Shown: positions 9,156 to 18,791 of the stretch, piece by piece
Numbering within the stretch: position 1 is the stretch's first letter
Layout of the letters: each line of letters opens with the position of its first letter
Notes under the pieces: model-generated
What the model was told of the DNA's origin: nothing
Database searches by the model: none
Seen by the model: only the letters and a program-made list of their open reading frames with translations
Position numbers and translations under genes: made by a program
NCBI GenBank assembly: GCA_903824965.1
Contig: CAIJYR010000150.1
Location: 1-46,366 of the forward strand
DNA length: 46,366 nucleotides
DNA from: an uncultured Thiotrichales bacterium
GTDB lineage: Bacteria > Pseudomonadota > Gammaproteobacteria > CAIRSR01
Direction: 5' to 3'

Positions 9156-9184
9156 ATACTATAGATGTCTATAGCAACAGTCAA
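9156..9184 (-). promoter_or_regulatory. erpA promoter with overlapping palindromic operator
   Basis: On the minus strand, TTGACT (plus 9179-9184) and TAGTAT (plus 9156-9161) are separated by exactly 17 bp, which is close to consensus. The spacer is filled by a perfect 7-bp inverted repeat, CTATAGA-TG-TCTATAG (9159-9174), as expected for a repressor site. IscR or another Fe-S sensor would be logical but the sequence does not prove it. Confidence 0.7.
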
Positions 9185-9214
9185 CAATCCCAACCATCCA
9201 TTGCAAGAAGCCAC

Positions 9215-10246
9215 TCAGGGCAACAAGGCGATGATCTCAAGCCCCAGCGTTTCGGGCAACCCAAACATAATATTCATGTTTTGGATCGCCTGTCCTGCAG
9301 CCCCTTTCACCAGGTTGTCGATGACGGCCAGCACCACCACGGTATCACCCCCTTGCGGTCGATGGATGGCCAAACGACAGGTGTTGGCACCGCGCACGCT
9401 ACGGGTTTCGGGGTGACTGCCTGGGGGCATCACATCGACAAAGGCTTCCCCTGCGTAGCGAGTTTCATACACGGCTTGGAGATCAATCGATGGATCCCGC
9501 AGGACGGCATACAGGGTCGCATGGATACCGCGCACCATGGGCGTGAGGTGAGGCACAAAGGTCATGCGCACAGGTGCCTTGCTGACCCTTTGGAGTCCTT
9601 GCAGGATTTCAGGAAGATGACGATGCCCGGGCACTGCGTAGGCTTTTGTGCTTTCTGTGGCTTCGCACAAGAGACTCCCTAGCTCCGCCTTACGACCTGC
9701 GCCGCTGACCCCCGACTTGGCATCTGCGATCAGTCGTTCTGGATCGACCAAACCCTGTTCGAGCAGAGGCAGGAAGCCCAGTTGTACGGCGGTCGGATAA
9801 CACCCAGGATTTGCGACCAACTGCGCGTTGGCGATGGCTGCACGGTTGACTTCGGGGAGGCCGTAGACGGCGCTCGTGAGCCATTCAGGGCATAGGTGCG
9901 GAATGCCATACCAACGGTGCCATACCTCTACGTCAGTGAGACGAAAATCAGCAGCCAAATCGATGATGCGAATCCCTTTTTCGAGCAGTGCACGGGCCAT
10001 GCCCATGGCAGTGCCGTTCGGGGCCGCAAAAAAGACGAGGTCGCACCCTGCGAGGGTTTCGATGCTCGGCTCGGTGAAACGAAGGTCGCACTTTCCCCGT
10101 AAGTTCGGGAACAGGCTCGTGACCGACACACCCACCTCGGAACGGGAGGTAATGACGGTGATGTTGACTTCAGGATGCGGCACCAAGAGACGCAGCAGCT
10201 CTACGCCTGTATAACCCGTACCGCCGACAATACCCACCTTGATCAT
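9215..10246 (-). CDS. argC: N-acetyl-gamma-glutamyl-phosphate reductase
   Basis: A 343-residue NADP-dependent reductase, third step of arginine synthesis, converting N-acetylglutamyl phosphate to the semialdehyde. The Rossmann motif [17 protein letters not shown] is at the N-terminus. The catalytic cysteine sits in [18 protein letters not shown], with [10 protein letters not shown] and [13 protein letters not shown] downstream. The length is typical of the long ArgC class. A CGGAGAC ribosome-binding site precedes the ATG. No other arg genes are nearby. It lies upstream of erpA on the same strand, separated by the erpA promoter. Confidence 0.96.
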   Translation of the reverse strand: MIKVGIVGGTGYTGVELLRLLVPHPEVNITVITSRSEVGVSVTSLFPNLRGKCDLRFTEPSIETLAGCDLVFFAAPNGTAMGMARALLEKGIRIIDLAADFRLTDVEVWHRWYGIPHLCPEWLTSAVYGLPEVNRAAIANAQLVANPGCYPTAVQLGFLPLLEQGLVDPERLIADAKSGVSGAGRKAELGSLLCEATESTKAYAVPGHRHLPEILQGLQRVSKAPVRMTFVPHLTPMVRGIHATLYAVLRDPSIDLQAVYETRYAGEAFVDVMPPGSHPETRSVRGANTCRLAIHRPQGGDTVVVLAVIDNLVKGAAGQAIQNMNIMFGLPETLGLEIIALLP

Positions 10247-10287
10247 GCGTGTCTCCGAAGTCGAAGGATCGATATTTACATCAAACG

Positions 10288-12249
10288 TCAGACAGCCAGT
10301 TCCAATACGCCTGCGAGTTTCTCCATGTTGCCATAGATGGTCGTAAGGAGTGAACGTATCATACTCATTTGGTTGTCGATACTTCCCATAGCCTGGATGA
10401 CGACAGCCGTTTGAACCAGTTGGTTGCGAGCACTTTGCATGGTCTCGCGTGCTACGGTGGCGGAATGGCGGGTTTGCTCGCGCACCCCTGCAACGACAAC
10501 CGTCATTTCTCGTGCCGATTGTTCCTCGGCATTGGCAGATTGGGTAATCTGGTTTGCGAAAGTCACAAATTGATGCGATGAATGGCGCAGCCGGGTCAAG
10601 ATCCCCTCGACTTTCGTGATGGAGCGTTGCGTGTTCTGGGAGAGGTTTCGCACTTCTTCGGCCACGACTGCGAAGCCACGTCCCTGTGCGCCAGCGCGTG
10701 CCGCTTCGATGGCAGCGTTAAGGGCAAGCAGGTTGGTCTGGGTAGCGATGCCATTGATGACCGACAGTACCGCGTTCACTTGATCCACGTTGCCCGTCAA
10801 TTCAGAAACGGAGGTACGCATGGTCTGTGCGGAATGCAATGTTTCTGTGCTTGCGGCAACGACCTTTTGCACTTCTCGCGCACTGATTTCCATGAGATGA
10901 TCTGTCTCTTCGGAATTAGCATCTACTTGCGTCGAGCTTGCACTGATGCGATTTGCAAGACCATTCAATTCGCTCATGAGGTGGAGGGCGTTGGCAACAC
11001 CGGCCATCGTTTGTATGGCGTTGTGTTCGACTGCGCTCAGTTGTGTACGAACCTCTTCTACCAGTCGGGTGACCGTATCCAAGCGTGCCCCCTGATCGTC
11101 ATTCTCGGTCTTTAAGGCACCGAGCAAACGGTTGAAGAGTGTGGCAATCTCCCCTAGCTCGTTCTTTGGGTTCTGTGCTCGCACCTCATCCACCGATCCG
11201 CCCTCAAGGAGTTCGCGCAGTGCATTGCGTAACACCGCCAAACCGTTCAAAACAGCGGTGCGCTGGAAGAGGTAGATAAAGACCGCCAAGCCCACCATGA
11301 AAACAACGGCTACACTGAATGTTATACGTACTTTCGTAAGTACCGTTTCTCGCCAGGCCGAGATGTTCTCCTCTGCCTGTTGCACCACCTTTTCTAGATT
11401 GGCAACTCGTTCATCCACCGCGTGACGACTAGCAATGGCACTCTGCAATACTTTCGTGGTACGTTCTATTTCTTGTGGGTAGCGCGTTGTCAGCGACCGT
11501 AGGTTGCCAAGAATGCCTTCTGCACGATCCGGCCCCTGAGACATAGCAGTGTTCTCTTGGGTGCTGTCCCCGCCCATGGCAGCGGCGACACTGTCATCGT
11601 CTGTCACTTTCTCGAATACTTTTAATCGCGGGAGTTTTTGCAATCGATCGATTTTTGTCTCCGCATTCTGAAGGATGGACAGGATATTCTGATGATAGAC
11701 CTCTTTGCCATCATGAAAGAACTGATCGCGGGCCAATGCCAACTGATAAACAGCGGCAGCCAGTTCTTGGCTTGCTTTGAGGTACTGTTGTGCGGTGGGT
11801 GGATCGTTTGCACTGCCTTCCGCCGAATAGTCTGCTAATCGGTCGATCTCCTCTTGCATCTCACGCTCTGCTTGGAGCAACAATCCCTGCGTATCCCCGC
11901 CGAGTTTCCCCGCCCCAAGGACGATACCGTCGAAATCGCGCAGGAGTTCGTCGATTGGTTTTGCAAGGAGTGCTGTTACATCGGGGGGCAACCCTGCAAG
12001 ACGTTGATCTTTGACGAGGCGTAGCTGATCCTTGGCTCCGGAGAGGCGCATGGCATCGCCGCTGTTTAGATAGCTGTCCACCTCCCGATGCATGTCCACC
12101 GAAATCGCCTGCTTGAGGCGTGAATATTCCAAGAGGTAACGGTAGGCACCGTTGAGTTCTGCGATGCCCCAAGCGAGCATACCGCCCAATCCTAACGCCG
12201 CAACCACGAGGAGGATGGAGGTTGACTTGGTAATGGTGTCGATGCGCAT
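10288..12249 (-). CDS. Methyl-accepting chemotaxis protein
   Basis: A 653-residue chemoreceptor. An N-terminal membrane helix lies at about residues 10-30. A largely helical sensory region of about 280 residues follows, then a second helix (about 310-330, [20 protein letters not shown]), a HAMP linker and a cytoplasmic signalling domain. The conserved hairpin tip is [20 protein letters not shown], where CheA/CheW bind. The helical sensor differs from PAS or Cache domains, and no ligand can be named. It is monocistronic on the minus strand, next to argC. Confidence 0.93.
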   Translation of the reverse strand: MRIDTITKSTSILLVVAALGLGGMLAWGIAELNGAYRYLLEYSRLKQAISVDMHREVDSYLNSGDAMRLSGAKDQLRLVKDQRLAGLPPDVTALLAKPIDELLRDFDGIVLGAGKLGGDTQGLLLQAEREMQEEIDRLADYSAEGSANDPPTAQQYLKASQELAAAVYQLALARDQFFHDGKEVYHQNILSILQNAETKIDRLQKLPRLKVFEKVTDDDSVAAAMGGDSTQENTAMSQGPDRAEGILGNLRSLTTRYPQEIERTTKVLQSAIASRHAVDERVANLEKVVQQAEENISAWRETVLTKVRITFSVAVVFMVGLAVFIYLFQRTAVLNGLAVLRNALRELLEGGSVDEVRAQNPKNELGEIATLFNRLLGALKTENDDQGARLDTVTRLVEEVRTQLSAVEHNAIQTMAGVANALHLMSELNGLANRISASSTQVDANSEETDHLMEISAREVQKVVAASTETLHSAQTMRTSVSELTGNVDQVNAVLSVINGIATQTNLLALNAAIEAARAGAQGRGFAVVAEEVRNLSQNTQRSITKVEGILTRLRHSSHQFVTFANQITQSANAEEQSAREMTVVVAGVREQTRHSATVARETMQSARNQLVQTAVVIQAMGSIDNQMSMIRSLLTTIYGNMEKLAGVLELAV

Positions 12250-12300
12250 GGGAAAGTTGTCAGTTCAGTGAAAGTGGATGGGTTGTTCCATGGGGAGAGA

Positions 12301-13629
12301 CTACCGCGAGAGCCTACGCCGTCGTAACCACACCAGGGCACCTACGCCAAAGCAAGTCAGGGGCAATGCGATCAAAAAGACAGCGTTCATGAGCCACAAC
12401 AGAGGACGTGAAAAAGACAGCGAGGCATCCAGGGCAACATGGACAGGGATTGCAATCAAATCATCGTCGTACAGCAACCAATTCACGACGCTCAGCCCCA
12501 AATCCAGGTTGCCGCCGTTCCCGAGGAAAGCATCGGACAGAAAATCCCCGCCGCCGAAGACGACTACCCGCTGTTCACGGTGCAAGGGGGTTGCTGTCGC
12601 AGAGGTGCGGGTCAGCGCCACACCCAGCGGCAGAAAACCAACCTTCGGTGGCGTGGATACCCGACTCTCCTCACCGCTCTCCACCAGCGGTACAGCACGC
12701 CAATCCGTTCCAGGGGCGTGCATGAGAACGGCACCCGCAGCATGGAAAAGGGTAGGTTTGTCGAACGCTTGGGTCACAGGATGGGGTTCGTAGTGCGCAC
12801 CCAGCACAAAGGAAGGGCCAAACCGTTGGGCGTCGGTATCTTCTAGCACCACACTCGATATCTCTAGACCGAGTGTCTGTGCAAGCACATCAAGGCCGTG
12901 CAGTGAGCCAGGTTCTGCAAGCCACAAGAGATTGCCTCCGAGTCGCAGATACGCCTGTAGAATGGCAATGTCTCCGGCTGACCAATCCCCCTGTGCACCC
13001 CCAACGATCAACAATCCAACGCTGTCCTCGTGGGTGTACATCGCCTCCAGATCCATGCTAGCGGTCTGCACACCTTTGCTGTGAAGTGCCTGCGCAAAAA
13101 GACCCAGCGTCCCTTCGGGGGTAGGCTCTCCGTGGTCCTGTAGAAAGACAACGAGCCGATCCCCCGTGCGTGCAAGACGCTCTAGGGCATTGGCCATGGT
13201 CTGCTCGGTAAGCACCGTGAGGTGTTCGGTACGTCCCTGGTAGGCGATGACGATTTCACCCTCCACACGCACACCCAACGTCCGCACCCGATTGGGCGCG
13301 GTTTCCGGGTTCACAAACTCAACCGTCAGGTCTGATTTGGCACGGTGGTATCGCTTTAAAAACGCCGTGGTGGGACGCCGCACAGCATCGAGATCCTTTG
13401 TAAAAACAGTGACCCGTACCTCACCTGGGAGCCGCCCCAACAACTGCATACTGACCGACTGTAGGGTGTGGCGTCCCGTAGCAGTCCAATCCATCGAGAA
13501 AGTATAACGATTGGACAAGGTGCCCAATAATCCGACCAAAGCAAGAAGCAATACAAGAAAAATGGCATTGTGTAGCCACACATGCGCCAATGTCTTGCGT
13601 TCGTATCCTTCAGTGGTGCCGTTCGGCAT
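12301..13629 (-). CDS. GldG-like ABC-transport auxiliary membrane protein
   Basis: A 442-residue protein with an N-terminal membrane helix (about residues 18-40) and a second one near the C-terminus (about 410-432). The extracytoplasmic region between them resembles the GldG/ABC_transp_aux family: SMQLLGRLPGEVRVTVFTK, QDHGEPTPEG, LLIVGGAQGDWSAGDIAIL, RVVVFGGGDFLSDAFLGNGG. In gliding bacteria GldG works with the GldA ATPase and GldF permease, but neither is present here. The start overlaps the end of pilF by 20 bases, so it is translated with the ndk-rlmN-pilF operon, in a slot where rodZ often sits in gammaproteobacteria. Role unknown. Confidence 0.7.
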   Translation of the reverse strand: MPNGTTEGYERKTLAHVWLHNAIFLVLLLALVGLLGTLSNRYTFSMDWTATGRHTLQSVSMQLLGRLPGEVRVTVFTKDLDAVRRPTTAFLKRYHRAKSDLTVEFVNPETAPNRVRTLGVRVEGEIVIAYQGRTEHLTVLTEQTMANALERLARTGDRLVVFLQDHGEPTPEGTLGLFAQALHSKGVQTASMDLEAMYTHEDSVGLLIVGGAQGDWSAGDIAILQAYLRLGGNLLWLAEPGSLHGLDVLAQTLGLEISSVVLEDTDAQRFGPSFVLGAHYEPHPVTQAFDKPTLFHAAGAVLMHAPGTDWRAVPLVESGEESRVSTPPKVGFLPLGVALTRTSATATPLHREQRVVVFGGGDFLSDAFLGNGGNLDLGLSVVNWLLYDDDLIAIPVHVALDASLSFSRPLLWLMNAVFLIALPLTCFGVGALVWLRRRRLSR

Positions 13630-14395
13630 AGAGCTGACGCGCTTCCTCTGAATCAGGGAATTTTACCCGCAATCGCTGGCTCTGAGCCGCCAGTGCCGTA
13701 TCGTCGCCTTGCGCCCGTGCTAGCAGAACACCCACCCACAGTCCTTCGGGTGTGTCGTGTGCAATGCTTTGATACCGCTGTAGGTAGTTCTGTGCCAAGG
13801 GCAGCAGATTCTTGTGTAGGTTGATTTTGGCCAAGGCTAACAACGAATGCGGTGAATTAGGCGCACTTTCCAAGGTTTTTTTAAAATACCCTTCTGCTTT
13901 TGAATCTTCTTGGTTCTTGAGGGCAATGCGACCCAGTGCTTCGTAGGCGGGTGCGCATTCCTCGGCGCTTGGTGTGGCGAGGACGGCCTGCAAACGGGTT
14001 TCTGCTTCGGAATAGCGTCCCTGGTTATAGAGAAGGGTAGCGTAGTGATACAGAACTGTGGGATCTGTGGGGAGCAACTCTAGGGCGATACGATATTCTT
14101 TGTCTGCCGCTTCGAGATTGCCGAGTTCGCCATAGGCAACGGCCAGATCATGGTGAGCAGCCGGAAGGTTGGGATTCAGATGGATGGCGTGTTGTAATCG
14201 TACCTCGGCCAGATCAAAAGAACCTCTGAGCAGATACTGGTGCCCAAGATTCGCATACTGCTGATCCGCAGCGTGGGTGGGTGCTTCGTTGTAGGCGGTT
14301 GCGACGGAAGGGGGCTGAGCAGTGCACCCCGATACCAGCACCATCCATCCCACCCATAGCCGGGGATTACGCAGTGTTCGGGGTCGAATGTTCAT
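13610..14395 (-). CDS. pilF: Type IV pilus biogenesis/stability lipoprotein PilF (PilW)
   Basis: A 261-residue TPR lipoprotein. The N-terminus has a short charged stretch, a hydrophobic core and a lipobox LVSGC, so it should be anchored in the outer membrane. About five to six TPRs follow (for example [31 protein letters not shown]). PilF/PilW helps the PilQ secretin assemble in the outer membrane, and pilQ is in this window. The ATG at 14395 has SD GGAGACAC. It overlaps the 3' end of rlmN by 29 bases. The rlmN-pilF order is standard in gammaproteobacteria. Confidence 0.88.
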   Translation of the reverse strand: MNIRPRTLRNPRLWVGWMVLVSGCTAQPPSVATAYNEAPTHAADQQYANLGHQYLLRGSFDLAEVRLQHAIHLNPNLPAAHHDLAVAYGELGNLEAADKEYRIALELLPTDPTVLYHYATLLYNQGRYSEAETRLQAVLATPSAEECAPAYEALGRIALKNQEDSKAEGYFKKTLESAPNSPHSLLALAKINLHKNLLPLAQNYLQRYQSIAHDTPEGLWVGVLLARAQGDDTALAAQSQRLRVKFPDSEEARQLYAERHH

Positions 14396-15560
14396 CAGTG
14401 TCTCCAAGAAGGCGAGCGCCTGGCCTGTTTTTGGGGGAAAATCCCGACCGCTTGGCTACCTGTCCTACCAACTGACCGCAGGCGGCCCCGATGTCTTCCC
14501 CGCGTGCTTTGCGGGTGATGGTGATGATCCCCGCATCCAGTAGGATAGTACGAAATCGATCGATGTTCTGCTGCGAAGATCGCCGATACGGTGATCCAGG
14601 AAAGGGATTAAAAGGAATTAAATTGACCTTGCTTGGCAAACCCCGCAGTCGTCGAACGAGAGAGCGTGCTTGTTCGGGAGAGTCATTTACGCCTTCTAGC
14701 ATCACGTACTCGAAGGTAATCCGCCGATGAGACCCCCCTGTGGTGTCCATTGTGACATACCGCCGACAGGCCGCAAACAGCTCATCCAGGGGATATTTGC
14801 GGTTAATGGGTACCAGTTGGTCGCGTAAGGCGTCATCGGTTGCGTGCAAAGAAACGGCGAGATTGACCGGAGAGACAGCACGCAATTGGTCGAGTGCGGG
14901 AATGACCCCTGCGGTGCTCAGGGTTACATGGCGCCACGACAACCCATACGCCAGATCGTCCAGCATCAGGTTCATCGCAGCCACCACGTTGTCGAAATTG
15001 AGCAGGGGTTCTCCCATGCCCATCAACACCACATTGCTGATCGACGGTACAGCCGTTTGTGTGTGTTGGACGAGCCACAACTGGCCGATGATCTCCTCTA
15101 CGGTCAGATTGCGATTAAAACCCTGTGTGCCTGTTGAACAAAAAGCGCACTTCAAGGGGCAACCCACCTGAGAGGAAACACACAAGGTAGCCCGTTCGTT
15201 GTCGGGAATATAAACCGTTTCTATTGCCTGTCCATCGTGTAGGCGGATGACCCATTTATGGGTTCCGTCGGCGGCCACACTGTGGGACAGGATCTCCGGG
15301 GGGGTAAGGTGGGCCATCGCCCGCAAACGCGCCCGCAACGCTTTGCCGATGTTGGTCATTGCGTCGAGATCGAGCACACCCATGCGGTGTATCCAGGGGA
15401 GGATCTGTGTGGCGCGGAAGGGCTTCTCGCCCATGCCAACGAACAAGGCTTCCATGCCATGTCGATCCAAACCCAACAGGTTGACCGCACCCACCGCATC
15501 CGATTCCAAAGAGTGGGAGGGGGGGGGAGTGCAGGGTGCAGAGAGGGTGGTTTCGGTCAC
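14367..15560 (-). CDS. rlmN: Dual-specificity 23S rRNA/tRNA m2A methyltransferase RlmN
   Basis: A 397-residue radical SAM enzyme that methylates A2503 of 23S rRNA and A37 of some tRNAs. The CxxxCxxC cluster motif is [20 protein letters not shown] (about residue 135). [17 protein letters not shown] and [14 protein letters not shown] are also diagnostic, and the C-terminal region contains the conserved catalytic Cys ([10 protein letters not shown]). It belongs to the ndk-rlmN-pilF operon. Confidence 0.96.
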   Translation of the reverse strand: MTETTLSAPCTPPPSHSLESDAVGAVNLLGLDRHGMEALFVGMGEKPFRATQILPWIHRMGVLDLDAMTNIGKALRARLRAMAHLTPPEILSHSVAADGTHKWVIRLHDGQAIETVYIPDNERATLCVSSQVGCPLKCAFCSTGTQGFNRNLTVEEIIGQLWLVQHTQTAVPSISNVVLMGMGEPLLNFDNVVAAMNLMLDDLAYGLSWRHVTLSTAGVIPALDQLRAVSPVNLAVSLHATDDALRDQLVPINRKYPLDELFAACRRYVTMDTTGGSHRRITFEYVMLEGVNDSPEQARSLVRRLRGLPSKVNLIPFNPFPGSPYRRSSQQNIDRFRTILLDAGIITITRKARGEDIGAACGQLVGQVAKRSGFSPKNRPGARLLGDTDEHSTPNTA

Positions 15561-15564
15561 CGTT

Positions 15565-15606
15565 TTGGATCAGTGGGCTTGGATCAGTGGGTTTGGATCA
15601 ACGGGT
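15565..15606. repeat. Three tandem 14-bp repeats at the ndk stop
   Basis: Three units of TTGGATCAGTGGG(C/T) type lie at 15565-15578, 15579-15592 and 15593-15606. The third has two changes and contains the ndk stop codon. The array fills the ndk-rlmN gap, so its copy number sets the spacing between the two genes. Confidence 0.8.
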
Positions 15607-16029
15607 ACGTGTGCAAAGGTCGTGGGGTGCGAAGAAATAGGCGATTTCAGTGGCTGCTGTTTCGGGCGCATCGGAACCGTGGACTGCGTTTTCTTCCACG
15701 TTGGTTGCGAAATCAGCGCGGATGGTTCCTGGGGCTGCATTTTTTGGGTTGGTGGCACCCATGATGTCCCGATTGCGGACAATGGCGTTTTCGCCTTCTA
15801 GGACTTGCACCAATACAGGGCCAGAGGTCATGAATTGCACCAGATCTCGGTAGAAAGGCCGTTCCCGATGGACGGCGTAAAAACCTTCGGCCTGTTCTTG
15901 GGTGAGGTGCATCATACGAGCGGCGACGATACGCAGCCCTCCTTGCTCAAAACGCGCAACAATCGATCCGATGACGTTTTTGGCCACGGCATCGGGTTTG
16001 ATAATAGACAGGGTACGTTCAATCGCCAT
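15598..16029 (-). CDS. ndk: Nucleoside diphosphate kinase
   Basis: A 143-residue NDK that transfers gamma-phosphate between nucleoside triphosphates and diphosphates via a phosphohistidine. The N-terminus [15 protein letters not shown], and [38 protein letters not shown] and the active-site segment [12 protein letters not shown] are all conserved. SD GGAG precedes the ATG. It is the first gene of the ndk-rlmN-pilF cluster. Its promoter must lie in or beside the AT-rich centre of the palindromic repeat at 16060-16213. Confidence 0.97.
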   Translation of the reverse strand: MAIERTLSIIKPDAVAKNVIGSIVARFEQGGLRIVAARMMHLTQEQAEGFYAVHRERPFYRDLVQFMTSGPVLVQVLEGENAIVRNRDIMGATNPKNAAPGTIRADFATNVEENAVHGSDAPETAATEIAYFFAPHDLCTRTR

Positions 16030-16059
16030 CGTGTGCTCCGTTGTTGTAGGGCTGTTGAC

Positions 16060-16260
16060 TTTCAGATTGCCCCTCTCCTTTCAGGAGAGGGGGTGGGGAG
16101 AGGTAATCTTCTGGGGTTGACTCTTATTATTTTATAAATAAATATAAAAAATCAATCCAGTCACAAGATCAACCCTCTCCTCCAGCCCCTCCCCCGAATC
16201 TTCGGGGAAGGGGCACGTCTTACAGCGTAGTCGGCTTCGCGGGTACTGATCGCGTTTGTC
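16060..16260. repeat. Palindromic repeat P1 plus remnant of an mlaC 3' end
   Basis: The left hairpin is CCCCTCTCCTTTCAGGAGAGGGG, joined through an AT-rich centre to a right hairpin CCCCTCCCC..GGGGAAGGGG around GAATCTTC. The same plan occurs at 16846-16987. To the right, about 16216-16256, the sequence copies the last bases of the mlaC-like gene at 17014: on the minus strand it ends in codons for PAKPTTL then TAA, against PAKPATR then TAA in the intact gene. Confidence 0.7.
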
Positions 16261-16263
16261 ACA

Positions 16264-16683
16264 TTATGCTTGGGAAGACGCACCTACTTCATTCATTGCT
16301 GTTCTCCCCTTTGGGTCAGGCCCGTACCGATTTTCTCCGGGGGTACCGTCCAATACGACAAATACAAACAGCACAATACCACCAATAATAGGGACAATAC
16401 CAATCAGGATCCACCAAGCACTCCGATTCGTATCGTGAAGCCTGCGTACGAAAACTGCAATAGATGGGATCAGTAGACCTAGAAAGAAAAGAATACTAAA
16501 AATATTTGCAAGCATCGCGGGTTCAAGCTGCACCAACACAGCCACTACACCAAGGGCTATACCAAGCATCAGCCCAATGAGCAGCATGGTAAATACGAAA
16601 TACCAATATTCTCTACGTCGCGCACGACCAGAGAAGACAGCATATTGTTTCATCGCCACCATAAACCAGTTGAACATATTCAT
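16264..16683 (-). CDS. DUF805 inner-membrane protein
   Basis: A 139-residue protein of the DUF805 (YhaH/YhaI-like) family. It has the N-terminal amphipathic YAVFSGRARRREYWYF motif, two to three membrane helices (FTMLLIGLMLGIALGVVAVL, IFSILFFLGLLIPSIAV), the conserved RRLHDTNRSAWW segment and a final helix before DGTPGENRYGPDPK. The ATG at 16683 has GGAG eight bases upstream. The gene is enclosed by two copies of a palindromic repeat and of the mlaC 3' end, which suggests insertion or duplication into the ndk-mlaC gap. Function unknown. Confidence 0.9.
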   Translation of the reverse strand: MNMFNWFMVAMKQYAVFSGRARRREYWYFVFTMLLIGLMLGIALGVVAVLVQLEPAMLANIFSILFFLGLLIPSIAVFVRRLHDTNRSAWWILIGIVPIIGGIVLFVFVVLDGTPGENRYGPDPKGRTAMNEVGASSQA

Positions 16684-16740
16684 TAGTATCTCCGTTTGTT
16701 TCAGTCCACACACCGATGGGATTGACAGTAACACAAAAAC

Positions 16741-16788
16741 TCAGAACGCTTCATCTTGTTTGACAATGGCTGTGTAATTCTGAGTCAT
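16741..16788 (-). pseudogene. 15-codon ORF resembling the start of a HicB-type antitoxin
   Basis: An ATG with a good SD (AGGAAAC) encodes MTQNYTAIVKQDEAF, then TGA. The YTAIVKQDE pattern is like the first strand of HicB-family antitoxins (M-x-x-YTAIV-x-x-D/E). The rest of such a protein is missing. It could be a decayed antitoxin, or a short leader peptide upstream of the DUF805 gene. The resemblance is short. Confidence 0.35.
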
Positions 16789-16845
16789 GTTGTTTCCTGA
16801 TGAAGCCACTATCCGAGGCAAGTCGCAACCCTCTGATTTTCAGCT

Positions 16846-16990
16846 TGCCCCTCTCCTGGAAGGAGAGGGGTTGGGGTGAGGTGATCTTCTGAGTTTGATT
16901 CTGATTATTTAAATCACATGAATAAATTAAATTAAAATCTCACCCCTCTCCCCTAGGCCCTCCCCCGAATCTTCGGGGAAGGGGTTTGAT
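16846..16990. repeat. Palindromic repeat P2
   Basis: Same organisation as 16060-16213: CCCCTCTCC..GGAGAGGGG hairpin, GGGGTGAGGTGATCTTCTG, an AT-rich centre, then CCCCTCTCCCC and CCTCCCCCGAATCTTCGGGG. It lies just downstream of the mlaC-like gene, so it may also stop transcription from that gene. P1 and P2 are in the same orientation and enclose the DUF805 gene. Confidence 0.75.
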
Positions 16991-17013
16991 ACACAAGCAA
17001 AACTCAACATGTC

Positions 17014-17664
17014 TTACCGCGTAGCGGGCTTCGCGGGTGCAGCCAACAGCGTTTCAATACCATAGCGGTTGGCAAGCTCGCCGTACATATGGCGATAATA
17101 CATCACAGCACTGCTACCATCGGCTACGACATCGAAGATTTTCCAGCCTTGATCCCCGTGGTAAAAATGAAAATCCATGAGGATAGCCATTCCCTTGGGC
17201 TGGACAATCCGCGCACTGACCGTAACCTCATTGGGCAGCAGACCGGGCCTCGCAGGATAAAATTGAATCTCTGGCGTACCTAGACTGGATATCTGGCGGG
17301 CCAATGCCTGGAAGAAAGTACGCTTGAAGTATTCTTCAAAGCCATGCCGTTGATCGTCATTCAGCAGGTTCCAATAATAGCCTGCAGACAAACGCGCCAT
17401 ATAGCTCAGATCAAAATAGCGCACGATTTCCTGGTTTAGGAACGCCATCACATCGTCTTGACTGCCACCCTGTTTGAACTTTTGGAGCAAGGCAGTGATG
17501 CCGTTCTGTAACATGACATCGGGAGAAAGAGCCACCGTCTCAGGGGGAGTAGCCTGGCGGGGCGGGGTGGCCTGGGGAGGAGGGCTCCCCTGCGCTTCCG
17601 CAGCAAAAGCACCGGAAACCGAAAACAAAAACAAACAGCACAGCAAAAACAGACGTGACACCAT
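17014..17664 (-). CDS. mlaC: MlaC/Ttg2D-like periplasmic phospholipid-binding protein
   Basis: A 216-residue secreted protein with a clear signal peptide (MVSRLFLLCCLFLF, cleavage near AFA-A), a Pro-rich linker and an MlaC-type (Tol_Tol_Ttg2) domain with FLNQEIVRYFDLSYMARLSA, QRHGFEEYFKRTFF and WKIFDVVADGSS. MlaC shuttles phospholipids between the outer-membrane MlaA complex and the inner-membrane MlaFEDB importer. No mlaFEDB genes are adjacent. The ATG at 17664 has a strong SD, AGGAGATATCGT; longer frames upstream lack one. Its 3' end is duplicated next to the DUF805 gene. Confidence 0.85.
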   Translation of the reverse strand: MVSRLFLLCCLFLFSVSGAFAAEAQGSPPPQATPPRQATPPETVALSPDVMLQNGITALLQKFKQGGSQDDVMAFLNQEIVRYFDLSYMARLSAGYYWNLLNDDQRHGFEEYFKRTFFQALARQISSLGTPEIQFYPARPGLLPNEVTVSARIVQPKGMAILMDFHFYHGDQGWKIFDVVADGSSAVMYYRHMYGELANRYGIETLLAAPAKPATR

Positions 17665-17713
17665 ACGATATCTCCTATCAAACGAGTCATTCAGTACGAT
17701 CATTGCTTCAAGA

Positions 17714-18709
17714 TTATTGCCTACATTGCGCAAAACACACAGCGATGATGTGTGCAAAGGTCATAACAACCTCTTGGTCTTCCGTAGACCACGCTCGTCC
17801 CTGTTCTAGCCCCTCACAGGCCAGCAATCCTTGCAGCCGTCCATCCTGGAATAAGGGTGCCACCAGGACATCAGCAGTTGCGCTGATCGAACACTCACCC
17901 TCCGCCTCTCCCAGTAACGCACGAAACGAGGCAATGACGCCAGAAATGTCCTCTTGTAGATGTGGGACTACACACCATTTGTCAAGGTTCGCGCCGTCCA
18001 TACTCCAGGTGGCAAGATAACAACGATTCGTTTTTGTCGCTTGCGTGATCCACTCCAGCAACAAAGAGAGATTGCCCATCCAATCTCCCACACACACCAA
18101 ATGGGCCACAGCGTCCGTGAGTATCTGTTGTCTCACGAGGTGCCTTTTTCGCTCCAGGACGTGCTCTGCGATACGTGCCTGCAGATCTCGGTTGCTGTCT
18201 TGTAGGGCACGCCGATTCGTCCATCCTTGGGCAAGCGTGCGCGTCAGCTGGTACACCTCGTCGCGACCAAACGGCTTACGCAGCAGAACCGTATCGCGAT
18301 TGAGGCTGTTCTGAATCTGATCGGCCGTGTAATCGGCATACGCAGAGGCAACCACGATGTACAGATCCGGATCAAGAGTACGCATCGCTTGTGCCGTGCG
18401 CAAGCCATCCCAACCGGGGGGCATCCGCATATCGAGAAAAGCTACACTAAAGGGCGCGTTCTTGGAAAGTGCCTCACGCACCAGGGCTACCCCAGCCTGT
18501 CCTTGGGTGGCCGTAGCCACCTCAAAGCACTCTCTCGGCTCCTGAGGGCTGTCGCCCAGGATAGCCAACAACGATTCTGTCCCGCTTGCACGGGGTTGCA
18601 GGATGCTTCGATACGTCGCGAGAATCGCTTCGTCATCGTCGACGATCAGCACCCTGCGGTTGATCGCCTCTGGTTTGGCAACCGATTGTGACTTTTCAGC
18701 AATGGACAT
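17714..18709 (-). CDS. Response regulator with C-terminal GAF-like domain
   Basis: A two-component receiver fused to a GAF-like region. The receiver has the acidic pair in RVLIVDDDEAILATYRSIL, the phospho-acceptor Asp in FLDMRMPPGWDG, and the conserved Lys in LLRKPFGRDE. An unusual insertion lies between the first strand and the Asp (ASGTESLLAILGDSPQEPRE). After a coiled linker, the C-terminal part carries GAF-like segments (VLVAPLFQDGRLQGLLACEG). No DNA-binding domain is visible. The start is uncertain: ATG 18709 is chosen, and a frame back to 18766 is open. It lies directly downstream of the histidine kinase, its likely partner. Confidence 0.85.
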   Translation of the reverse strand: MSIAEKSQSVAKPEAINRRVLIVDDDEAILATYRSILQPRASGTESLLAILGDSPQEPRECFEVATATQGQAGVALVREALSKNAPFSVAFLDMRMPPGWDGLRTAQAMRTLDPDLYIVVASAYADYTADQIQNSLNRDTVLLRKPFGRDEVYQLTRTLAQGWTNRRALQDSNRDLQARIAEHVLERKRHLVRQQILTDAVAHLVCVGDWMGNLSLLLEWITQATKTNRCYLATWSMDGANLDKWCVVPHLQEDISGVIASFRALLGEAEGECSISATADVLVAPLFQDGRLQGLLACEGLEQGRAWSTEDQEVVMTFAHIIAVCFAQCRQ

Positions 18710-18791
18710 GAGTTTGCCACACGTTTGGCCCGATCGCCCGGACAACATGGGCAACCAAGCATCCAATTCTACGAAAGTTGGATTTTGGGGT

